Origin: Chloroflexota bacterium
GTDB taxonomy: Bacteria; Chloroflexota; UBA6077
Length of the DNA stretch: 12,186 bases
Reading direction: 5' to 3'
Assembly (NCBI GenBank): GCA_021845945.1
Contig: JAJZRD010000103.1
Coordinates: forward strand, 1-12,186
The position numbers and the translations under genes are program-made. Under the pieces are notes generated by a model that was not told the origin of the DNA, made no database searches, and was given only the letters and a program-made list of their open reading frames with translations. Shown here piece by piece: positions 6,608 to 12,186 of this stretch (position 1 is the first letter of the stretch; the number at the start of each line of letters is the position of its first letter).

Positions 6608-6859
6608 ATGGTCTCGGCGCTGCGGGCCGGCACATACCTCGTGGTTCTCCTTATGGCCCTCTCCCTCCTGCTGCTCCTGGCGGGATTGGGGATGGCAGCC
6701 CGGCCGGAATCCTTCGCGGGCCTCGGCTTGACGGAGACCGCCAAGGCCGGCATGGCGATCGCCCTGGTAGGCGGGGTCGGCGCCATCGCCAGCGCCCTCC
6801 TGAGCTGGGTTCTCAAGCTGCTCCGGGGCACCCTCGCCGACCAGGACGATAGCTCTTAG
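6608..6859 (+). CDS. Small two-helix membrane protein, unknown function
   Basis: I do not recognise this family. It is an 83-residue protein with two strongly hydrophobic segments, about residues 9-31 (leucine-rich) and 46-68 (alanine/glycine-rich), joined by a short loop containing ARPES. A basic KLLRG stretch and an acidic QDDSS tail follow the second helix. GGAGG at 6595-6599 lies 8 nt before the ATG, and the gene starts 32 nt after the kinase stop on the same strand, so co-transcription is likely. Its end overlaps the lysC end by four bases, tail to tail: the same TTAG gives TAG on the plus strand and TAA on the minus strand. It may be a partner of the neighbouring sensor; this is inference from position only. 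Confidence 0.72.
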   Translation: MVSALRAGTYLVVLLMALSLLLLLAGLGMAARPESFAGLGLTETAKAGMAIALVGGVGAIASALLSWVLKLLRGTLADQDDSS

Positions 6860-7338
6860 GCCTGGTCCAGCTCGAACACCTGGTGGAGCTTCTGCACCGC
6901 CTCCTGCACCCTCTCCCGATCGACGATGCAGGTGATCCGTATCTCCGAGGTGGTGATCATCCCGATGTTGATGCCGGCCTCGGAGAGGGATCGAAACATG
7001 GTGGCTGCTATGCCCGGCGCGCTCTGGATGCCCGCCCCCACGATGGAGACCTTCCCCTGATTGTCGGAGCTGAGCACCTGCTTCGCCCCTATCTCTCGAG
7101 CCACCGGCTCGATGATCCGCAAGGCTTTCGCCACGTCACCACGGGCGACGGTGAAGGAGATGTCGGTCGCCCCCCGGACGGTGACGTTCTGCACGATGAC
7201 ATCCACGCTGATGCCTGCCTGGGAGAGCGGCTCGAAAATGGAAGCCGCCAGTCCCGGTCGATCGGGAACGCCCACGACGGAGATCTTGCCGACGTTGAGA
7301 TCGTGAGCGATGCCCCGCACTCGGTTTCTGGTTTCCAT
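6856..7338 (-). other. Probable internal translation start in lysC (beta-subunit)
   Basis: An in-frame ATG at codon 246 of lysC (first base 7338) is preceded by GAGG at 7350-7347 with an 8-nt spacer. Starting there would give a 160-residue protein made of the two ACT domains only. In Bacillus subtilis aspartokinase II, lysC is translated from two in-frame starts to give an alpha2beta2 enzyme, and the beta subunit has about this size and position. The arrangement here fits that pattern, but expression of the short form is inference. Confidence 0.5.
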
Positions 7339-8073
7339 TCCACCAACCTCGTGAATCAACGTACCCGGCTCCTCGTTGAAGCTGGACCGGACCATGATGG
7401 GAACCCCGAAGGCCTCCCCCAGCTCGACCGACCGGGGGTGCATCACCTTGGACCCCAGCTGGGCCATCTCCAGCATCTCCTGATAGGATATCTCGTCCAG
7501 CTTGCGAGCCTGCGGTATCAGCCGCGGATCGGCCGTGTAGACGCCATCCACATCGGTGTAGATGTCGCAGCGATCCGCCTTCAGCGCCACCGCCAGAGCT
7601 ACCGCCGTGGTATCGGACCCACCCCTGCCCAGGGTGGTTATGTCGAACTCATCGGTGATCCCCTGGAACCCGGTGACGATGGCGATCTTCCCTGCCTTCA
7701 GCTCGCGCCACAGACGGTCGCTGGCCACGGACTTGATGCGGGCTCGGCCGTGCAGGGAATCGGTGTGGATTCCGGCCTGGCCGGCCGTCAGGGAGATGGC
7801 CGTGTGCCCCATGTTGCGCAGCGCCATGGCCATCAGGGTGGCCGAGACGGTCTCACCAGTGGACATCAGCAGGTCCAGTTCCCGCTCGTCCGGCTCCGAC
7901 GACACCTCCCGGGCAAGAGCGATCAACTGGTCTGTCGTCTTGCCCATGGCCGATACCACCACCACCACGCTGTTGCCCGCCTCTTTGGTGGCAACTATGC
8001 TGCGGGCAACCGACAGGATTCTCTCCGCCGTGGCAACCGACGAGCCGCCATACTTCTGAACGATGAGTGCCAT
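6856..8073 (-). CDS. lysC: Aspartate kinase, monofunctional, two ACT domains
   Basis: Aspartate kinase (EC 2.7.2.4) phosphorylates L-aspartate, the entry step to lysine, threonine and methionine synthesis. The protein has 405 residues, typical of the Bacillus/Corynebacterium type without a fused homoserine dehydrogenase. The kinase domain starts with VQKYGGSSVA (KYGGSS at 7-12) and carries GRGGSDTTAVALA and YTDVDGVYTADPR. Two ACT domains fill the C-terminus, with VGVPDRPGLAASIF and VGAGIQSAPGIAATMF. These are the usual site of lysine and/or threonine feedback. The start at 8073 gives the family N-terminus and has GGAGGA (8083-8078) 4 nt upstream; a longer frame reaching 8148 has no family support and would extend into repeat sequence. 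It follows thrB after 111 nt on the same strand. Confidence 0.96.
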   Translation of the reverse strand: MALIVQKYGGSSVATAERILSVARSIVATKEAGNSVVVVVSAMGKTTDQLIALAREVSSEPDERELDLLMSTGETVSATLMAMALRNMGHTAISLTAGQAGIHTDSLHGRARIKSVASDRLWRELKAGKIAIVTGFQGITDEFDITTLGRGGSDTTAVALAVALKADRCDIYTDVDGVYTADPRLIPQARKLDEISYQEMLEMAQLGSKVMHPRSVELGEAFGVPIMVRSSFNEEPGTLIHEVGGMETRNRVRGIAHDLNVGKISVVGVPDRPGLAASIFEPLSQAGISVDVIVQNVTVRGATDISFTVARGDVAKALRIIEPVAREIGAKQVLSSDNQGKVSIVGAGIQSAPGIAATMFRSLSEAGINIGMITTSEIRITCIVDRERVQEAVQKLHQVFELDQA

Positions 8074-8113
8074 CCGGTCCTCCCAGAACTCACGGCCTGT
8101 CGGTTCGGACGAG

Positions 8114-8170
8114 CCCTCACCCCGTGACGCGAGCTGGCGCAGCGTCACGCCTCTCCCAGAGGGAGAGGGG
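8114..8170. repeat. Double-hairpin interspersed repeat between thrB and lysC
   Basis: CCCTCACCC is followed by a perfect 8-bp stem, CGTGACGC (8123-8130) with GCGTCACG (8142-8149), and then by CCTCTCCC-AGA-GGGAGAGG (8150-8168), another 8-bp stem with a triloop. The second stem is the same core as in hypE. In the thrB-lysC transcript both would fold between the two genes. There is no T-run for an intrinsic terminator on the minus strand, so RNA processing or stability effects are as likely as termination. Confidence 0.65.
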
Positions 8171-8184
8171 GACTCAGTCCTCGC

Positions 8185-9093
8185 CTATCCTCTGTCGATG
8201 ATCTGCGCACCAGAGTAGCAGATCCGGGTGACGATGGTCCGGCCATCTACCCCGGCGCGCGCTCCGGCCTCGTTCATGGCCTCGGCCACCCGGTCCTCGC
8301 CCCCGAGAGAGAAGGCCAGGATGCTGGACCCCGCACCGCTCAGCGCCGCCCCGGCAGCGCCAACCAGTAGAGCCGACTGAATGATCTCCTCCATGGCCGG
8401 GAACAGCTTCAGCCGGTAGGGTTGGTGCAGGGCATCCTCGGTTGCCGCCTTCAAGAGATGGATGGCCCCCGTGGCCATGGCCGCCACCAGGAGCGAAGCC
8501 CGGCTTATGTTGAAGATGGCATCCGCCCTGGAGACATGCCTGGGCAGGATCTCCCGGGCCTCGGAGGTGAGCATCGGAAAGTCGGGGACGAAGACGACGA
8601 TGCCGAGATCCGCCGCCAGAGGAACCCGGATGTGCTGCACGGTGGAGCCGTTCATGACGGCCACCTGCAGGCCACCGAAAAGGGCCGGCGTCACGTTGTC
8701 GGGATGGCCCTCCATCTTGGTGGCGATCTGAAGCAGCGCCTCGGTGGACAGGGGGTGGCCCAGCAGCTCGTTGCCCGCCACCAGGCCGGCTACCAGCGCA
8801 GCGCTACTGCTTCCGAGTCCCCTGGCCAGGGGAACCCAGTTCTCACAGGACAGCTTGAGGGGAGGCACGGACCTGTGCAGCTTCTCGTACACGGCCAGCA
8901 CCCCCTGGTACACCAGGTTGTCCTGGCCCTGGGAGAGGACGTCCTCGCCCTCGCCCGAGAGGCTCACTCCGAACTCTTCGCTGGCTTCGATGGCTACGGT
9001 GTTGTACAGGTCCAGCGCTATGCCGATGGAGTCGAATCCTGGACCGAGGTTGGCGCTGGTGGCCGGGACTCGAACGGTGACTCGCCTGGGCAT
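8185..9093 (-). CDS. thrB: Homoserine kinase
   Basis: Homoserine kinase (EC 2.7.1.39) phosphorylates L-homoserine with ATP for threonine synthesis by ThrC. It is a GHMP-family kinase of 302 residues, normal length. RVPATSANLGPGFDSIG at 8-24 is the family N-terminal signature, PLARGLGSSSAA at 88-99 is the ATP-binding GHMP motif, and LSGAGSSILAF is the C-terminal glycine-rich motif. An in-frame GTG at 9162 would lengthen the protein by 23 residues, but it lies upstream of the predicted -10 box at 9150-9145 and lacks family support, so 9093 is preferred. A GGAG at 9112-9109 is 15 nt away, unusually far, so initiation may be weak. hom and thrC are not in the window. Confidence 0.95.
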   Translation of the reverse strand: MPRRVTVRVPATSANLGPGFDSIGIALDLYNTVAIEASEEFGVSLSGEGEDVLSQGQDNLVYQGVLAVYEKLHRSVPPLKLSCENWVPLARGLGSSSAALVAGLVAGNELLGHPLSTEALLQIATKMEGHPDNVTPALFGGLQVAVMNGSTVQHIRVPLAADLGIVVFVPDFPMLTSEAREILPRHVSRADAIFNISRASLLVAAMATGAIHLLKAATEDALHQPYRLKLFPAMEEIIQSALLVGAAGAALSGAGSSILAFSLGGEDRVAEAMNEAGARAGVDGRTIVTRICYSGAQIIDRG

Positions 9094-9144
9094 AGTGAGG
9101 AATGTTATCTCCGTTGTTAGCTGCTTGTTCGAGCAATGGCGCAC

Positions 9145-9174
9145 ATGATAGCGCAGAGGCACTTAATGGGGCAA
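9145..9174 (-). promoter_or_regulatory. Predicted sigma-70 promoter for thrB-lysC
   Basis: On the minus strand, TTGCCC (9174-9169) is the -35, an 18-nt spacer follows, and TATCAT (9150-9145) is the -10, matching the consensus at four and five of six positions. Predicted transcription starts near 9138, giving an untranslated leader of about 45 nt before the thrB ATG at 9093. Confidence 0.55.
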
Positions 9175-9196
9175 GCAAAGGGGGCAATTCGACGGC

Positions 9197-9271
9197 GTAG
9201 GGCGGGGTCTTGTACCCCGCCGCCCGGCGCCGGATGTACGGCCGGCGGCGGGGGATAAACCCCCGCCCTAC
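9197..9271. repeat. 75-nt GC-rich inverted repeat between the symporter gene and thrB
   Basis: GTAGGGCGGGG (9197-9207) pairs perfectly with CCCCGCCCTAC (9261-9271). After a symmetric 7x7 internal loop, CCCCGCCGCC (9215-9224) pairs with GGCGGCGGGG (9244-9253), leaving a 19-nt GC-rich tip. The 21 perfect pairs and exact edges suggest a dispersed palindromic element, miniature-transposon-like or REP-like. It follows the symporter stop by 25 nt and could end or stabilise that transcript, but no T-run follows on the minus strand. The remaining bases of the 9094-9296 gap hold the thrB promoter and leader. Confidence 0.75.
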
Positions 9272-9296
9272 AGAATCGGACTTCAGGAATGTCGGG

Positions 9297-10556
9297 CTAT
9301 GCCGTCTGCGCGGCCGCGGCACCCACCTCGGGTACCACCTTTCGCCCGTAGAAGACCTCCTTGTCCAGCATGCCCTCGGTGCGAGCAACGCCCACGGTGC
9401 AGGCGGCGTCGCCCGTCACGTTCAGGGTGGTCCTGAACATGTCGGCTATCCGGTCCACACCGGCAATGATGGCGATACCCTCCAGAGGCAGACCCACCGC
9501 CGTCAGCACCATGCTCATCATCACCAAGCCGGCACCGGGCACGCCCGCGGCGCCGATAGAAGCCAGGGTCGCCGTCAGGATCACCGTTAGCTGCTGCGAG
9601 AACGTGAGGCTGATCCCGTAGAACTGGGCGATTAACACCGTGGCCACGCCCATGTAGATGGCCGTGCCGTCCATGTTGACGGTAGCCCCGAGCGGCAGGG
9701 TGAAGCCGTACAGCGACCGGGGCACGCCCATCTTCTTCTCAGCCGCCTGCATGTTCAAGGGCAGGGCGGCCGCGCTGCTGCAGGTGGTGAAGGCCACCAG
9801 CATGAAGTCCACGGCGTTCTTGTAGAAACGGACCGGGCTAACACCGCCGATACCGGCAACGATCAGGGAATAGAGGATCCCCCCGTGCAGGAAGATGGCG
9901 ACGATCACCCCAACCAGGTACACGGCCAGTGGGACCAGGATGGAGAAGCCAATGGCTCCGGCCACCCACGCCATCAGGGCAGCCACGCCGATGGGGGCGT
10001 AGGCCATGACGATGCCTACCAACTTCAGCATCGCCTCATTGCCCTGCTCGATGATGGACTTGAGTCCCGAGGCTCGCTCGCCCACCATCGAAATCGCCAC
10101 CCCGAAGAAAAGGGCGAAGACGATGATCTGCAGCATGTCAGCCCTGGCCATGGCGTCCACGGGGTTCAGGGGGAAGATGTTGATCAACATGTCGCCCACG
10201 GTGGGCGGCTTGGCGACCTCGGGGGCCTTCAGGGCGGCCTTGGCCAGCCCGGCACCCGGCTGCAACATGTTCCCAACGATCAGGCCGAGGGTCGACGCAA
10301 TCACAGTGGTACCGATGTAGAGGCCGAGGATCTTGCCGCCGATGCGGCCTAGCTTGGTGATGTCGCCCAGGCTGGCCGCCCCGGCTGCCAGGGAGAAGAA
10401 GACTAACGGGACCACCAGCATGCGAATCAACCGGATGAAGATGTCGCCGAAGGGCTTGAGCCACTGGGTGGCGATCGGGCCACCGACGATTGTGCCGAGG
10501 ATTAGGCCAACTACCATCCCGATGAAGATCTGGTAGGTAAGGGGCATCCGTCTCAT
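9297..10556 (-). CDS. Dicarboxylate/acidic amino acid:cation symporter (DAACS/SLC1 family)
   Basis: This inner-membrane carrier probably imports glutamate, aspartate or C4-dicarboxylates with sodium or protons. It has 419 residues, the usual length, and hydrophobic segments throughout. CSSAAALPLN matches re-entrant loop HP1, NMDGT at 294-298 is the cation-binding motif of transmembrane segment 7, and SIGAAGVPGAG matches HP2. Segment 8 reads VDRIADMFRTTLNVTGD with D372, R375 and N379; the arginine is the residue that in GltPh and human EAATs binds the side-chain carboxylate, favouring an acidic substrate over a neutral one. The start at 10556 has AGGAGG (10570-10565) 8 nt upstream; a GTG at 10565 overlaps that site and is rejected. 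Which of GltP, GltT or DctA it corresponds to cannot be told. Confidence 0.95.
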   Translation of the reverse strand: MRRMPLTYQIFIGMVVGLILGTIVGGPIATQWLKPFGDIFIRLIRMLVVPLVFFSLAAGAASLGDITKLGRIGGKILGLYIGTTVIASTLGLIVGNMLQPGAGLAKAALKAPEVAKPPTVGDMLINIFPLNPVDAMARADMLQIIVFALFFGVAISMVGERASGLKSIIEQGNEAMLKLVGIVMAYAPIGVAALMAWVAGAIGFSILVPLAVYLVGVIVAIFLHGGILYSLIVAGIGGVSPVRFYKNAVDFMLVAFTTCSSAAALPLNMQAAEKKMGVPRSLYGFTLPLGATVNMDGTAIYMGVATVLIAQFYGISLTFSQQLTVILTATLASIGAAGVPGAGLVMMSMVLTAVGLPLEGIAIIAGVDRIADMFRTTLNVTGDAACTVGVARTEGMLDKEVFYGRKVVPEVGAAAAQTA

Positions 10557-10889
10557 CCGAAGCACCTCCTAACTTCTAGGAAACGATGGCTTGGCACGAC
10601 GGGTATTACCATGGACGCAGACATAGGACGAGAAGACAGACCTCGAGCGTTGTCCCCGGACGCCGACCGGCTCAAGGTCTCCGGGCAGGAGGAGCGGCTA
10701 GGTTCCCCCACGTCGACCGACGACGAAGCATCGCACTCCGTCGCTTCCTATCGCCTGGCCCTCCCTCACCAGGACTCTTCCTCCGGGCCCTCGACCAGGT
10801 CGCGAGTCGGTGCCGCCACTGAGTAACAGAGGGATTACCAAGCCGTGACAGCTAAGCACCACAGGGATGGCGCCGAGGTCTACACACCG
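10557..10889 (-). promoter_or_regulatory. Long, possibly structured 5' leader of the symporter mRNA
   Basis: If the promoter at 10923-10895 is used, about 330 nt are transcribed before the symporter ATG. I find no convincing gene here on either strand. Possible structures are a closed domain at 10860-10809 with GGTGC/GCACC ends, a GAAGC/GCTTC stem at 10747-10725, and a hairpin at 10680-10638 whose outer stem is AGACC/GGTCT with an inner GAG/CTC pairing. No riboswitch class that I know matches, and no T-rich terminator is obvious before the ribosome binding site. The region could be a leader with a regulatory element, carry an unrecognised small RNA, or simply be non-conserved spacer. Confidence 0.4.
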
Positions 10890-10894
10890 GGCGC

Positions 10895-10923
10895 AGAATA
10901 GCATGTTAGTGGTAAACGGTCAA
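10895..10923 (-). promoter_or_regulatory. Predicted sigma-70 promoter for the symporter gene
   Basis: On the minus strand, TTGACC (10923-10918) matches the -35 at five of six positions. The spacer is exactly 17 nt and ends in TGC, giving an extended -10 with TATTCT (10900-10895). Start of transcription would be near 10888. This is the best two-box promoter in the window. Confidence 0.6.
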
Positions 10924-10947
10924 TTCAATCGCGGCCTCCCGGCTTCC

Positions 10948-10956
10948 TGGTATAAT
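10948..10956 (+). promoter_or_regulatory. Extended -10 promoter for the RecD2-type helicase gene
   Basis: TGG followed by TATAAT (10951-10956) is a perfect extended -10 element. The -35 region, around 10928-10933, is poor, as is usual for extended -10 promoters. Transcription would start near 10963, only about 12 nt before the ATG, so the message has almost no leader; AAGAG at 10966-10970 is a weak ribosome binding site. Confidence 0.6.
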
Positions 10957-10974
10957 CTACTGGACAAGAGATCC

Positions 10975-12186
10975 ATGGAAACGACTTCCTACCTTACCTC
11001 CCTCGAAGGCGTCATCGAGCGGATAACCTATAGCAACGACGAGAACGGCTACACCATCGCGCGGCTGCAGCCGGCGGAGGAGCGCGAGCTGGTCACCATC
11101 GTCGGCAACCTCCCCACCCTCAACGTTGGGGAGTCGCTGCGACTCCAGGGCCGCTGGACCAACCACCCCCGCTTCGGCCGCCAGTTCCAGGTGGAGCACT
11201 ACCAACTGCTGCTTCCCGCCACCGTCGAGGGGATTCGCCGCTACCTGGGCTCCGGATTGATCAAGGGCATAGGACCCGTCACTGCCGGCCGCATCGTCGA
11301 CCGGTTCGGGCTGGAGACCCTGGAGGTGATCGAGAAGGCGCCGGCGCGGCTGATCGAAGTCCCCGGTCTTGGAAACAAGAGGGCCGAGATGATCACCCAG
11401 GCCTGGGAGGCCCAGAAGGTGATCCAGGAGGTGATGGTATTCCTGCAATCCCTCCAGATCAACGCCTCCCTGGCCGTGAGGATCTACAAGCACTACGGCG
11501 ACGCCTCCCCCTCCATCGTCCAGAAGGAGCCCTACCGGATGGCCCGCGAGGTGTTCGGCATCGGCTTCCTCACCGCCGACAAGATCGCCCGCAGCGTCGG
11601 CATCCCCCAGGACTCCATGGAGCGGGCCATGGCCGGCCTCCTCCACGTCCTCTCCGAGGCCTCCGACGACGGCCACACCTACCTCCCCCGCCCGGAGCTG
11701 GTGGAGAAGAGCGCCGAGATGCTGGAGGCGCCGGCCGAGCGGGTGGAGACCGCCATCGACCGGCTGATCGCCGAACGGGCCGTCTGGAGCGAGATCACAC
11801 CGGACCACGAGGCCGTGTACCTGTTGCCCCTTCACTACGCCGAGTTGGGGGTCGCCAACCGGGTCAAGGGGCTGCTGAGCCACCCCATCGACCGGCTGCG
11901 GGTGTTCCAGGGAGTCGACTTCGAGAACGCCTTCGGCTTCCTGAAGGAGCGAGACGGCGTAGAGCTGACTGAGCGGCAGCAGGAGGCGGTGATCTCCGCC
12001 CTCACACGGAAGGTCACAGCCATCACCGGCAATCCCGGCACCGGCAAGACCACCTGCATCCGCTCCCTCATCCGGCTGGCCGAGACGAAGAAGATGGCGG
12101 TGGTGCTGGCCGCGCCCACGGGCCGAGCCGCAAAGCGACTCTCCGAGGCCACCGACCGGCCGGCCAAGACGATCCACCGGCTGCTG
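10975..12186 (+). CDS. recD2: RecD2-type ATP-dependent DNA helicase, 3' truncated by window end
   Basis: RecD2 (YrrC type) is a superfamily 1B 5'-3' DNA helicase found in bacteria independently of RecBC, linked to DNA repair and replication-fork processing. The frame is open for 404 codons and runs off the window, about half of the usual 720-750 residues. The N-terminus LEGVIERITYSNDENGYTIARL is the family's beta-barrel start. A tandem helix-hairpin-helix region includes LIKGIGPVTAGRIV and LIEVPGLGNKRAEMI near 95-145, followed by FGIGFLTADKIA. Walker A is GNPGTGKTT at 352-360 with catalytic Lys358, and motif Ia APTGRAAKRL follows. Later motifs lie outside the window. No recB or recC is adjacent, and the long N-terminal extension excludes RecBCD-type RecD. 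Confidence 0.95.
   Translation, partial: METTSYLTSLEGVIERITYSNDENGYTIARLQPAEERELVTIVGNLPTLNVGESLRLQGRWTNHPRFGRQFQVEHYQLLLPATVEGIRRYLGSGLIKGIGPVTAGRIVDRFGLETLEVIEKAPARLIEVPGLGNKRAEMITQAWEAQKVIQEVMVFLQSLQINASLAVRIYKHYGDASPSIVQKEPYRMAREVFGIGFLTADKIARSVGIPQDSMERAMAGLLHVLSEASDDGHTYLPRPELVEKSAEMLEAPAERVETAIDRLIAERAVWSEITPDHEAVYLLPLHYAELGVANRVKGLLSHPIDRLRVFQGVDFENAFGFLKERDGVELTERQQEAVISALTRKVTAITGNPGTGKTTCIRSLIRLAETKKMAVVLAAPTGRAAKRLSEATDRPAKTIHRLL

Noticed and set aside
6883..8127. 414-codon open frame on the plus strand opposite lysC
   Set aside because: Mirror of the lysC codons; the product is His/Asp/Gly-rich with no domain, and the minus strand encodes a canonical aspartate kinase.
8074..8148. 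25-codon N-terminal extension of lysC
   Set aside because: It would add residues not seen in the family, runs into the repeat at 8114-8170, and bypasses a good ribosome binding site 4 nt before the ATG at 8073.
10803..10820. T-box-like string AGTGGCGGCACCG on the minus strand in the symporter leader
   Set aside because: It only partly matches the GGGTGGNACCGCG consensus, lies about 250 nt before the start codon, and has no following terminator/antiterminator pair or upstream specifier stem that I can recognise.
10611..10826. 71-codon open frame on the plus strand in the symporter upstream region
   Set aside because: Polar, low-information translation, no ribosome binding site before the ATG, no recognisable family; the interval is better explained as a leader of the opposite-strand gene.

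Overview
The window is high-GC bacterial chromosomal DNA that is almost fully coding. It looks like core metabolism and maintenance genes rather than a mobile island: I see no transposase, integrase, phage gene, CRISPR array, tRNA or rRNA. The lineage cannot be fixed from sequence alone. High GC, a TTG start, and interspersed short palindromes and heptamer repeats are compatible with Chloroflexota or a similar high-GC lineage, but this is a weak inference.

Layout. (1) Positions 1-4919, plus strand: the [NiFe]-hydrogenase maturation operon hypF (5' truncated by the window edge)-hypC-hypD-hypE-hypB. Genes are spaced by 25 nt, overlapping by 1 nt, overlapping by 4 nt, and spaced by 12 nt. HypF and HypE make the cyanide ligands, HypC and HypD assemble Fe(CN)2CO, and HypB is the GTPase for nickel delivery. 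No hypA and no hydrogenase subunit gene is inside the window. (2) Positions 4920-6859, plus strand: a 207-nt gap with hairpins, a membrane-bound histidine-kinase-like protein starting at TTG, and a two-helix small membrane protein. The kinase has glutamine where the phosphorylated histidine should be. (3) Positions 6856-9093, minus strand: thrB (homoserine kinase) followed by lysC (aspartate kinase), two enzymes of the aspartate-family amino acid pathway, with a promoter visible upstream of thrB. (4) Positions 9297-10923, minus strand: a glutamate/aspartate-type sodium symporter with a good sigma-70 promoter far upstream, which implies a leader of about 330 nt. (5) Positions 10948-12186, plus strand: an extended -10 promoter and the first 404 codons of a RecD2-type helicase, cut by the window end.

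A recurring theme is small repeats that have entered or abutted genes. N-ATCAGC heptamers lie inside hypF and again over its stop codon. A CCCTCTCCC/GGGAGAGGG palindrome sits in frame inside hypE, and related sequence lies between thrB and lysC, between hypB and the kinase, and possibly at the kinase stop codon. A 75-nt GC-rich inverted repeat separates the symporter gene from thrB. I found no complete, clearly new multi-gene system. The best leads are the histidine-less kinase, the long symporter leader and the repeat insertions in maturation genes.
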